Below the pieces are notes generated by a model. The model searched no databases, was not told the origin of the DNA, and saw only the letters and a list, made by a program, of their open reading frames with translations. Source: Coleofasciculaceae cyanobacterium (GTDB lineage Bacteria; Cyanobacteriota; Cyanobacteriia; Cyanobacteriales; Xenococcaceae). Taken from it: a DNA stretch of 64,000 bases. The position numbers and the translations under genes are program-made. Positions 56,701 to 64,000 of this stretch are shown piece by piece; position 1 is the first letter of the stretch, and each line of letters starts with the position of its first letter. The DNA lies in assembly GCA_036703275.1 (NCBI GenBank), contig DATNPK010000096.1, forward strand, positions 248,001-312,000. Reading direction: 5' to 3'.

Positions 56701-57627
56701 TACGGTACGAGTATTGAGCGACAAATAACTGAGCGACTATCATCTGTCGATCTTGCCTGGATTTGTCGCCCCAATCTCAATGAAAAATATATGGCTCTAA
56801 TTCGCCAAAAACCAGAAATTAAAGTTGTTTATGACACCATCGATCTACACTATCTACGCCTCAAAAGAGCTTGGGAGATTGACCCCAATCAAAATACCCA
56901 GGCCGAATGGTCACAAATGCAAGCCCAGGAATTTAAAATGGCTCATCAGGCAGATTTAACGATTACCGTTACTCCCATTGAACAAAAAATATTGCAGGCT
57001 CAAGCAATAAATAATGTGGCAGTGATCCCTAATATTCATACTCCCCGTAGCAGTAATATTCCTGGTTTTAACCAGCGTTCGGGAATCTTGTTTATTGGTA
57101 GCTATAATCATCCTCCCAATGTTGATGCGGTGCTATGGCTGTGCCAAGAAATTATGCCCTTGGTGTGGCAAACGAACCCAGAACTTAAAGTTACTTTGCT
57201 TGGTAATAATCCTAATGCAGATATCTTAGCCTTAGCTAATAATCGGATTAAGGTAACAGGCTACATTGATGATGTTAGTCCTTATTTTTTGAGTCATAAA
57301 CTGTCAGTTTCTCCTCTGAGATATGGTGCAGGAATGAAGGGCAAAATTGGTCAGAGTTTGGAATATAGTTTACCAGTAGTTTCGACTAAAATTGGCACGG
57401 AAGGAATGAATTTAAGTCCCGAACAACATATTTTAGAAGCTAATAATACGCTAGATTTTGCCCAGCAAATTATCCGCCTTGATCGCGATGCTACCCTTTG
57501 GAATTATCTATCTGGCAATGCCCAACAGGCGATCGCTGACTTTAGCCCAGAAGCAGTTCAACAAAAAATAGAGCATATTTTTCAACAATTTCTAACAATA
57601 GAGGACAATCGCAAAAAAAGCGATTAA
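53776..57627 (+). CDS. TPR-GT2-GT4 glycosyltransferase, 1283 aa
   Basis: Residues about 1-600 are 34-residue TPR repeats (for example YYQEAIAIKPDFAEVYANLG), some interrupted. A GT2 domain follows (about 640-890) with VSIIIPVYNQ, VNDCSTD, FLNNDTE (the DxD-like metal site) and YYEDTDLCF. A GT-B domain follows (about 908-1275) with ILVIDSYMPSYDRESGSRR and a donor site GAGMKGKIGQSLEYSLPVV. No signal or membrane helix is visible, so it is cytoplasmic. TPRs may hold glycan or protein partners. It lies behind the rhamnose operon, with 265 bp and a repeat element between, and is followed by another giant of the same type. Confidence 0.9.
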   Translation: MLKVDEAQVCLEQAQKHWQSKQWQATIQACAKALAIDQQLAQAHKLMGDALQKTDRIKEAVGYYQEAIAIKPDFAEVYANLGTLYARQQQWQQAIDSYQQALKIEPNFTAIYRHLIKCQLQQQNKISSVDQAIPESEQILNNYLHQGQTLQQQGETEAALKQYLNAAKLKPQRVETYQEIVKLCERLELWRQAAKYCRHILQLSIADNKSAVNKPLVAKSLLELPKLPQGKTPDLSTAENQFNLAGLSAKQQDWSKAISHYQQAIALEPKMAKAYLELARILERFGERLKATQYWLQAIALDSKGISDREYLALGKNLASQGKHNSAITCYYRAIKQQPNLIDAYLALGTLLTKLGAKERAIACYLQGLEQQQHSELYFRLGNLYQVQQKWTQATLCYQKATQHDAKHAAAYHELGEALSHQKQWSQAVTAYRQAIELKADFSWSYNNLGYALIQLERWSEALPIYQQAIALNPDFPWSYYNLAETCGKLGQWNRAIEYYQQSVRIQPDLPQLQQKLGDAFYRRSQHDRAIALQHFLQAIEQDPNNPEAYHQALAIDNRNIALYLKLGDILQQSGASDEALVIYQMALQIQPKNNEVLSRIQKCRVVPVSPIQAGDNTPQPDFQALANELQEILPHSDTPEVSIIIPVYNQLGYTLKCLKAIAINLTDTQIEIILVNDCSTDRTEEILASVTAVTLVNSQSNQGFIHSCNQGASLAKGKYLYFLNNDTEIKSNCIESLVTVLAQDNRVGAVGSKLIYPQGSLQEAGGIVWQDASGWNYGRQDNPHAPKYNYLRPVDYCSGASLMVRREVFERLNGFERDFAPAYYEDTDLCFAIRHQLGLKVMYQPKSEVIHYEGISSGTSTTSGTKKYQLVNAVKFKQKWQGVLNQNNYLPNVGIANVALSTRKYLGNKTILVIDSYMPSYDRESGSRRLFELLKIFQALNYHVIFAADNGVKAEPYTSVLQNLQIEVLYTQPGYGTSIERQITERLSSVDLAWICRPNLNEKYMALIRQKPEIKVVYDTIDLHYLRLKRAWEIDPNQNTQAEWSQMQAQEFKMAHQADLTITVTPIEQKILQAQAINNVAVIPNIHTPRSSNIPGFNQRSGILFIGSYNHPPNVDAVLWLCQEIMPLVWQTNPELKVTLLGNNPNADILALANNRIKVTGYIDDVSPYFLSHKLSVSPLRYGAGMKGKIGQSLEYSLPVVSTKIGTEGMNLSPEQHILEANNTLDFAQQIIRLDRDATLWNYLSGNAQQAIADFSPEAVQQKIEHIFQQFLTIEDNRKKSD

Positions 57628-57979
57628 TATGATGTTGTTTAAGCAAAACTTAGTAATAAAGGCATAGATCTGAGGAATTAGGTAGTTATGTATCTTTAAT
57701 CACAATTAATTAAAACTAGGTAAAACATAGCTGATTAATCGACTGCCGCTCAAAATCATAGTTGACAATCTTGCTCGGTAAAAAAAAGGTTGCTCCTTAA
57801 TTTGTTCAGTTAGATTTGAGAGATAACATCAGTCTTTGGCGATCGCCTAGTGTCTATTGTGAGAATTGCCCTTCATTGGAACAAGCACTATCAGAGTTGA
57901 TTTTGATAGTAATTTTCACCTATTGATTTTTCTAAACCAACTTATTAAGCCACTCAAATCATAGTAGGTTATCTAAACC
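57628..57979. other. Spacer between the two giant glycosyltransferase genes
   Basis: 352 bp, AT-rich, no gene. One HIP1 octamer near 57839. No clear promoter or terminator, so both genes may share a transcript, but the length also allows an internal promoter. Confidence 0.5.
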
Positions 57980-60900
57980 ATGGAATCAGTTAAGTCGAAG
58001 CCGAACACTCATGCCGCCAATTCTTCTACAGAATGGTTTACGACCGAAGCAGTTGCTAAGCACAAAGCGGGTGAACCCCAAGCGGCAATTGGCTATTATT
58101 TGAAAGTCATTAAAATGGCTCAGTCACCTCCTGCTTGGATTTATGGTAATGTGATTACCTTACTGGCAAAAGTTGAGCGCAGTGATGAAGGAATTGAATT
58201 AGGAAATCGAGCTTTAGAAATACATTCTGAATCTGATGAAATTTATCGAGCGATCGCTATTGCTTCAGATAGAAAGGGAGACAACAACAAAAGTATTGAA
58301 TGTTACCGTCAGGCAATTAAAATCAACTCCGAACAACCCCTTTGGGTTTACTATCGTCTGACAGAACTTTTAACCAAAGAAAATGCTTTAGATGAGGCGA
58401 TCGCTATTGGACAGCAAGGAATCAAACAAAACCCCAACTCCCACTGGCTATACTATTATGTCGGAGAAGCCTTGGCGGCAAAACCAGAATGGGAACAGGC
58501 GATCGCAGCCTATATTCGTTCTCTAGAATTAAAATCTGATTTTATCGAAGCTTCCCAAAAGCTTGACTATGCCCTCGAACATCGTAAGGAGCTGTCCCCT
58601 TCTGGCGAGGGCGGGGCTCATACGCTCCGTCAGACTAAACCTGAAAAAGCAACCACACCTCTAGTACCAGCTAGTCCCATAGAGAACAGCACTATTGGTA
58701 TAGAAGGTTCAATTGTCGCTAAAATCACGGAGGTTACGTTAGGGGGTATGCTTCGCGGCTGGGCAATTGATAATCAGTCCCCTGACAAGCCAATAAAATT
58801 TAGAGTGTTGGCAAATCATAAACCAATTCAGGATGTCAATACTGGGGAGGTATTGGACGATGAATTGACCGAAGGTTTAGCTGGTAAGCCCAGAAAGTTG
58901 GAAGTACAGCTACCCGTGGAGATTTTAAACGCTCGCCAACATGTGTTTGAACTGCTGCCATTAGATCGGGGCAAAACTAAACAGCAGCCAATTTACCTTA
59001 ATTTAACTGTACCTCGTCGCGCCGTAGGAGTTGTCGATTTAGCTGAGGGGAATCGTCTGCGGGGATGGGCTTTACCCGAAGGGCATACAGAAGGTGCTGC
59101 CAAGCTTGATGTCTATATTGATGACATATTCTATAGCGAGATTCAGGCTAATGTATCCCGACCCGATTTACTCAAACAGGGACTAGGTAACGGTAAAAAC
59201 GGCTTTGACTTTACTCTACCTCTACCTGCCAATCGAGAACACAAGTATCAGGTGGCGGTAGTTTTTAGCGGTACGCAACAGGATCTTAAGCGCAGTCCGA
59301 TCTTCATGGAGGGAGGCCCTGCTAAAGGTCATCTCAAAAATTCAGTCATTGCCAGAGTTACCGAAATTGGACTGGGGGGCATCCTGCGGGGCTGGGCAAT
59401 TGATAATGCCCAAAGCGATCGCGCCGTCAAACTCAAGGTCTTAATTGACGATCGGCCAATAGCTGTAGTGGAAACTCAAGAGCTTTATCCCCATGTTACA
59501 GATAAATTCTTGATTGCTACACCCCGTAAGTTTGAGGTGCAGTTACCCTTGGATTTACTCGATAACCTAGAACACTCTATTTCTTTAGTTCCTCTAAGTA
59601 AGACCAAAGAAAGTCTGACGCCGATTTCCTCACGGATGGTAATACCTCGTCGTGGTTTTGGTGTGGTAGATGCGTGGGTCAATAATTCTCTGCGAGGCTG
59701 GGTCTTGCCCGATAATCATGAGTCATCTGCCGCTATGCTGGATGTCTATATTGACGGCATCTTTTATAAAGAGGTCAAGGCAAATATATTACGTCACGAT
59801 CTAATCAAACACGGCATCAGTGCTAAAGGCGAAAATGGCTTTGAAATTGCTTTGCCCGTCCCACCCGAACAAAAGAGGGAATATCAGGTTGAGATCTTCT
59901 TTAAAGGTACTAAGCAAAACTTAAAAAGAAGCCCCGCTAAGATTAACTACGAGCAAAGTGAGCTAAACAAAAATCAGTTTGGTAGGTTCTCTCAGCTATA
60001 TAGCCAACCGCAACCCAATATTACTGGCATCACGATTATAATTCCTGTTTACAACGCCTATGATGCGGTGCGTCAATGTTTGGCTTCGGTCTTTGAACAT
60101 ACTTCCAGAGACGCTAAATTGATCGTGATTAACGATGCTAGTCCCGATGAGCGCATCCAACCCATGTTAGAGGAGGCAGTAGCGAATCGTCCTAACGTCC
60201 AGCTAATTACTAACGAGGAAAATTTAGGCTACACCAGAACTATTAATCGAGGTATTAATCTAGCTCCAGACGATGATATTATTCTGCTCAATAGCGATAC
60301 TTCCGTAGGACCTCGTTGGTTACAAAATATGCGAGTTGCTGCCTATCACGATCGTGATATCGGCACAGTAACGGCAATCTCAGATAATTCTGGGGCGTTT
60401 TCCGTACCAACAATGGGTCAAGCCAACGATTTTCCGATCTGGTTGCAAGGCGACGAAACCGCCAGGGCGATCGCTCAGCATAGTTCGTTGATTTATCCTG
60501 AAACCCCAACAGGAAGTGGCTTCTGTCTCTATATTCGTCGCGAGTTGATGAATGATATCGGGGGGTTTGACGAGTCGGCTTTCCCCAGAGGCTATGGAGA
60601 AGAAAATGATTTTTGTATGCGGGCAATTCGGGCAGGATGGCGACATATCGTAGACGATCGCACTCTGGTTTATCATGTTCGTTCGGCTAGTTTCCAGGGA
60701 GAGAAAAAAGCCCTTTATCAACCAGGTCGGATTGTAGTTGACCAACGCTATCCTGAATACAAAGCTTTGGTGACTCATTTTGTGCAGTCTCCGCAGATGG
60801 ACTTGATGCGCTACCAGGTGAGAAAGCTGCTCGAAAATTCGCCTCAATTAGCCAAACCCCGTCCTCGCGTGCTGTTTGTCATTTCGACCAAAACAGGCGG

Positions 60901-63184
60901 CACACCTCAGACAAATCAAGACTTAATGACTGGTTTGGGAGAACGATATCATCCGATGCTGTTAATCTGCGACAGTAAAGAAATCAGCCTTTATGATGCG
61001 CGACCAGAAGAGCATATTTTACTCGAAGAAATCAAATTGCGATCGCCAATAAATCCTACCGCCCACACCTCTAAAGAATACGACAACATTGTTGGCGATC
61101 TGTTGATTCGTTATGGGATTGAACTGGTTCATATTCGTCATATAGCTTGGCACAGTGTTTCTTTGGCGCGTTTGACCCAAAGGCTTGATATCCCTACGAT
61201 TCTTTCTTTCCACGATTTCTATACCATCTGTCCGACAGTTAACCTGCTGGATGAAAATTTAACTTTCTGTGGTGGTGAGTGTACCGCTAGCGAAGGACGT
61301 TGTCCCACGCCAATTTGGCCCGAATATCGCCTGGTTAATTTAAAACATGATTTTATTAAAACTTGGCAACTAAACATGGCAAAGATGTTTCAATACGTTG
61401 ATGCTTTTGTGACTACCGCGCCTTCTGCCAAAGCGATGATGACCAAAATTTATCCCGAACTGAAGCAGGCTAACTTTAAAGTTATTCCTCATGGACGAAA
61501 TTTTACTCATCTGCAAACCGAACCCACCTTTGTTCTCAGACCACCCAAGCCCAATAAACCCCTCAGAGTGTTGTTCCCTGGCAACATCAGTTCTTCTAAG
61601 GGTGCGGAATTAATTGTCGAAATTAAAAAGCTCGATGTCAATAATCGCCTAGAATTCCACTTCCTGGGTCGTACTAGACATTTCCTCAAGTCTGTCGGTA
61701 CTCTTCACGGTACTTATACTCGTGCTGATTTCGATCTGTGGATGCAGAAAATTCGACCCCACTGTGTTGGTATTTTCTCAATTTGGCCGGAAACTTACTG
61801 TCATACTCTGACAGAGTCTTGGGCGAGTGGTGTTCCCGTAGTGGCAATTAATAAAGGTGCGGTGGGCGAACGCATCGCTCGTCATGGTGGAGGCTGGTTA
61901 ATCGATGAAGTTGATGCTGAAGTGGTCTACAACAGGCTGTTGGATATTGCTAACGATGTAGAAGGATATATCGAGAAAATATCTTACCTCAATCAGTGGC
62001 AGCTAACTTACGCCAGACAAAACAATATCGAAACGATGGCTGCTCAATACCATAAACTTTATCAGCAGGTAATTTCTGAGTCTCGACCCTTTGAGTTAAA
62101 TCAACAAGTCCGCTATCGTCGAGTCGGGGTGTTTATTAATTCCCAACTGCCGCCTACGGCACATATTCGCGTACTGGAATGGCTGCAACATCCTCTAATA
62201 AGCGATCGCCTGGATGCCCAAATCTTAGACATCGACGCTTTTATCAACGACACTAACCAATTGTTCGACCTGGATGCAGTATTGATTCAGCGCAACATTA
62301 TTCAACCCCACAATGTTCAACCTGTAATTGATGCCTGTCGCGATCGCAATCTGCCCATTGTTTATGAGATTGACGATAATCTATTAAACGTACCCCTAGA
62401 CAAAGATCGCCAGGAAGTATACGCCAGAAGCGCTCCCGCTATCAAAGCTTTAGCCACAGCAGCCACCCAGGTAATTGTCAGCACCGAACCTTTAGCAAGA
62501 CAGATGCGCACCTTTAACGATCGCGTCACGGTTATTCCTAATGTAATTGCCGAATCTAGCTGGCTCAAGCCTACAGTGGCGGTTGAATTACCTCAACAGG
62601 TATTAGATATTGCTCCAGGGACTTTCAAAGTACTTTATATGGGCAACTCCTCTCATGTCGAAGACTTGGCAATGATTAAGCCAGTGTTTGACAGCTTTAA
62701 CGATGAGAATCTTAATGTCAGACTGCTAGTGATTGGTGGTGAACCTGAAGTAGCGGAGAATGCACCTGATTGGTATACCCGAATCTCTATTCCTCAAGGA
62801 TATGAGTCTTATGACAAGTTTGTCACTTGGTTTCGTCAAATTGCTGGAGCGTGCGATCTAGCGATCGCACCTTTAGTAGCTAATGAGTTTAATCAATATA
62901 AAAGTCCTCTCAAGTTCCTCCAGTATTCCGCTGTTGGTTTACCAGGGATTTATAGCAACTGCACTCCTTATCAAGAGGTTGTTACTCACGAAGTTGATGG
63001 CATTCTAACTAATAACGATCCAGAATCTTGGCGTCAGGCAATATCAAAATGTGTCAGCGAGCGAAATAAATTGAAATTATTAGCTGAGTCAGCTCAAAAA
63101 ATAGTCTTTGAGCGATATTTGATGTCTAGCTTTGCTAATTCTTACATCAATATTTTTGAAGCAGCTTTGAAGACAATCAATTAA
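57980..63184 (+). CDS. Modular TPR-(RGWA module)x4-GT2-GT4-GT4 protein, 1734 aa
   Basis: Residues about 1-200 are TPR repeats. After a linker (about 204-230) come two copies of a roughly 210-residue unit (about 244-450 and 455-665), each made of two beta-rich modules with the core LRGWA(I/L) and a VYIDxIFY strand: GGMLRGWAID, NRLRGWALP, GGILRGWAID, NSLRGWVLP. Then a GT2 domain (about 682-950: TIIIPVYNAYD, VINDASPDE, LLNSDTS, GYGEENDFC), a GT4 domain (about 959-1370: VLFVISTKTGG, SHGxx-like NISSSKGAEL) and a second GT4 domain (about 1378-1734: VGVFINSQLPPTAHIR, VYEIDDNLLNVP). The RGWA modules look like carbohydrate- or protein-binding beta-sandwiches. Probably builds several linkages of one surface glycan. 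Cytoplasmic; no signal. Confidence 0.9.
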   Translation: MESVKSKPNTHAANSSTEWFTTEAVAKHKAGEPQAAIGYYLKVIKMAQSPPAWIYGNVITLLAKVERSDEGIELGNRALEIHSESDEIYRAIAIASDRKGDNNKSIECYRQAIKINSEQPLWVYYRLTELLTKENALDEAIAIGQQGIKQNPNSHWLYYYVGEALAAKPEWEQAIAAYIRSLELKSDFIEASQKLDYALEHRKELSPSGEGGAHTLRQTKPEKATTPLVPASPIENSTIGIEGSIVAKITEVTLGGMLRGWAIDNQSPDKPIKFRVLANHKPIQDVNTGEVLDDELTEGLAGKPRKLEVQLPVEILNARQHVFELLPLDRGKTKQQPIYLNLTVPRRAVGVVDLAEGNRLRGWALPEGHTEGAAKLDVYIDDIFYSEIQANVSRPDLLKQGLGNGKNGFDFTLPLPANREHKYQVAVVFSGTQQDLKRSPIFMEGGPAKGHLKNSVIARVTEIGLGGILRGWAIDNAQSDRAVKLKVLIDDRPIAVVETQELYPHVTDKFLIATPRKFEVQLPLDLLDNLEHSISLVPLSKTKESLTPISSRMVIPRRGFGVVDAWVNNSLRGWVLPDNHESSAAMLDVYIDGIFYKEVKANILRHDLIKHGISAKGENGFEIALPVPPEQKREYQVEIFFKGTKQNLKRSPAKINYEQSELNKNQFGRFSQLYSQPQPNITGITIIIPVYNAYDAVRQCLASVFEHTSRDAKLIVINDASPDERIQPMLEEAVANRPNVQLITNEENLGYTRTINRGINLAPDDDIILLNSDTSVGPRWLQNMRVAAYHDRDIGTVTAISDNSGAFSVPTMGQANDFPIWLQGDETARAIAQHSSLIYPETPTGSGFCLYIRRELMNDIGGFDESAFPRGYGEENDFCMRAIRAGWRHIVDDRTLVYHVRSASFQGEKKALYQPGRIVVDQRYPEYKALVTHFVQSPQMDLMRYQVRKLLENSPQLAKPRPRVLFVISTKTGGTPQTNQDLMTGLGERYHPMLLICDSKEISLYDARPEEHILLEEIKLRSPINPTAHTSKEYDNIVGDLLIRYGIELVHIRHIAWHSVSLARLTQRLDIPTILSFHDFYTICPTVNLLDENLTFCGGECTASEGRCPTPIWPEYRLVNLKHDFIKTWQLNMAKMFQYVDAFVTTAPSAKAMMTKIYPELKQANFKVIPHGRNFTHLQTEPTFVLRPPKPNKPLRVLFPGNISSSKGAELIVEIKKLDVNNRLEFHFLGRTRHFLKSVGTLHGTYTRADFDLWMQKIRPHCVGIFSIWPETYCHTLTESWASGVPVVAINKGAVGERIARHGGGWLIDEVDAEVVYNRLLDIANDVEGYIEKISYLNQWQLTYARQNNIETMAAQYHKLYQQVISESRPFELNQQVRYRRVGVFINSQLPPTAHIRVLEWLQHPLISDRLDAQILDIDAFINDTNQLFDLDAVLIQRNIIQPHNVQPVIDACRDRNLPIVYEIDDNLLNVPLDKDRQEVYARSAPAIKALATAATQVIVSTEPLARQMRTFNDRVTVIPNVIAESSWLKPTVAVELPQQVLDIAPGTFKVLYMGNSSHVEDLAMIKPVFDSFNDENLNVRLLVIGGEPEVAENAPDWYTRISIPQGYESYDKFVTWFRQIAGACDLAIAPLVANEFNQYKSPLKFLQYSAVGLPGIYSNCTPYQEVVTHEVDGILTNNDPESWRQAISKCVSERNKLKLLAESAQKIVFERYLMSSFANSYINIFEAALKTIN

Positions 63185-63185
63185 T

Positions 63186-63229
63186 AATTATTTTGATTAT
63201 GTTTCTGCGGAGGCATAATCAAAATAATT
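63186..63229 (+). terminator. Terminator after the 1734-aa glycosyltransferase
   Basis: Perfect 16-bp stem AATTATTTTGATTATG / CATAATCAAAATAATT with a 12-base loop (TTTCTGCGGAGG), starting two bases after the stop. The stem is AT-rich and the T run is short, but its length makes a transcript end likely. Confidence 0.75.
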
Positions 63230-63448
63230 TCTCAAACTTTTGTCAGTTTTTGTCCGTAAATAAACTGACATTCAATAATAAAACTGATAAGGTTGGGCAG
63301 ATAAAAAAACTCAATCGGGAGGTAGGCTTGAAACAATAAAAAATTATCGAACAATCAATAAAAAAGAGAAAAAAGATTGTTCCATTATATAGAACGGTAA
63401 CTACACATCATGCTTTGAACTTCATTAATTAAGTAGCATCAACTAACT

Positions 63449-64000
63449 ATGAAAACTCTAATTTATTCCTTAGGTAAAAGTGGCACTACTGCGCTTGCTT
63501 ATTCAATCTCTAAGGCTTTTGATAATCATGAATTAATTTTTGAACCTAGCCAGTTGAGTAAGATTGACTTTACTCAGAATGATTTAATTGTTAAATCAAT
63601 ATTTGCCGAACGATGGGAAAAAGATCGAGACTATTTTCAAAAATTTGATAAAAATATTTTACTAATTAGAAATCCTTTGGATAGGATTGTTAGTTATTTA
63701 CTGTATATGCCCTACAACGGAGACGGTTATTCTGATGATCGCAATGCTCAAACTTATGTAAATCTCCTCAAGAAAAAGGTAGAAGATCCTGAGTCGGTTG
63801 GCATATATGATATTGACAAATGTTATAGTGACATTGATATAACTAAACGTGGTTCATTAATTGAAGTAGTTAAAAAACAATCTCAAAATATTCAGGACTT
63901 ATACCAAAGTCCTTATGGCAAAAACTTTTTTGTCCTAAAATATGAGGATTTTGTGCAAAATAATCTTGAAGAATTAAGTGACTATTTAGGTCGAACAATC
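63449..64000 (+). CDS. Sulfotransferase-like protein (partial)
   Basis: 184 codons visible, cut by the window end. The N-terminus IYSLGKSGTTALAYSI has the PAPS 5'-phosphosulfate loop (GKSGTT), and LLIRNPLDRIVSYLLY is the 3'-phosphate motif; FVLKYEDFV follows as in sulfotransferases. It would transfer sulfate from PAPS to a sugar or protein. Standing right after the glycosyltransferases it points to a sulfated polysaccharide. The ATG at 63449 gives the expected start; the hairpin at 63186 suggests a separate transcript. Confidence 0.85.
   Translation, partial: MKTLIYSLGKSGTTALAYSISKAFDNHELIFEPSQLSKIDFTQNDLIVKSIFAERWEKDRDYFQKFDKNILLIRNPLDRIVSYLLYMPYNGDGYSDDRNAQTYVNLLKKKVEDPESVGIYDIDKCYSDIDITKRGSLIEVVKKQSQNIQDLYQSPYGKNFFVLKYEDFVQNNLEELSDYLGRTI

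Noticed and set aside
60380-60847. 155-aa minus-strand ORF opposite the 1734-aa gene
   Set aside because: Antisense shadow; the plus strand shows clear glycosyltransferase motifs here.

Overview
The window reads as chromosomal DNA of a cyanobacterium. The signs are frequent HIP1-type octamers (GCGATCGC) inside genes and spacers, the clpR-clpP3 pair, a two-domain histidine phosphatase, slr1658/slr1659-type regulators, a GUN4-domain protease, a DUF928 relic and a DUF4327 protein. Base composition looks AT-rich. Repeat-rich spacers and several decaying genes would suit a large-genome unicellular or baeocyte-forming lineage, but that placement is inference. No tRNA, rRNA, CRISPR array, intact insertion sequence or prophage was seen.

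Layout. 1-8.3 kb: a secreted trypsin-like protease with a GUN4 domain (cut by the window start), a methylglyoxal synthase/lipid kinase fusion, clpR-clpP3, a likely 55-aa gene with a strong terminator, glyS, and a broken DUF928 gene. 8.4-17.4 kb: CPBP protease, double histidine phosphatase, then a signalling block made of a GGDEF-EAL-GGDEF protein divergent from a response-regulator PP2C phosphatase, a SiaB/slr1658-like kinase and a STAS-like slr1659 protein, with a CRP-like palindrome in the shared spacer. 17.5-23.2 kb: acyl-lipid desaturase, methionine gamma-lyase-family enzyme, rhomboid protease, a ppk2 pseudogene interrupted by a 72-bp palindromic repeat, and glcD. 23.2-31.5 kb: a decayed region, two sugar-nucleotide epimerases flanked by two relics of the same lost gene, then a glycan island on the minus strand (flippase, two GT4 glycosyltransferases, a 63-aa membrane remnant where a polymerase might be expected). 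31.5-43.3 kb: argG, a peptide-type solute-binding lipoprotein, a Gfo/Idh/MocA oxidoreductase, a DUF4327 protein, a DEAH helicase, a reductase, a 2-oxoglutarate dioxygenase, a UGT-like glycosyltransferase, and a Gly-Glu-rich secreted protein behind a Tat-exported two-domain multicopper oxidase. 43.5-49.4 kb: mreBCD and a GH38 alpha-mannosidase. 49.7-64 kb: rfbC-rfbD-rfbA-rfbB (dTDP-rhamnose), two very large TPR-glycosyltransferase proteins (1283 and 1734 aa) and a sulfotransferase-like gene cut by the window end.

How the genes work together. Two regions, about 24-31 kb and 50-64 kb, point to assembly of a surface polysaccharide: UDP-sugar and dTDP-rhamnose supply, several glycosyltransferases, a Wzx-type flippase and possible sulfation. 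The 11.5-17.4 kb block carries the parts of a partner-switching phosphatase/kinase/STAS relay next to a c-di-GMP enzyme, which recalls the Pseudomonas SiaABCD system. MreBCD sets cell shape. The rest is housekeeping (glyS, argG, Clp, desaturase, glcD). The least explained sequences are the 23.2-24.2 kb decayed region, the modular 1734-aa glycosyltransferase, and the two small ORFs at 4767 and 37973.
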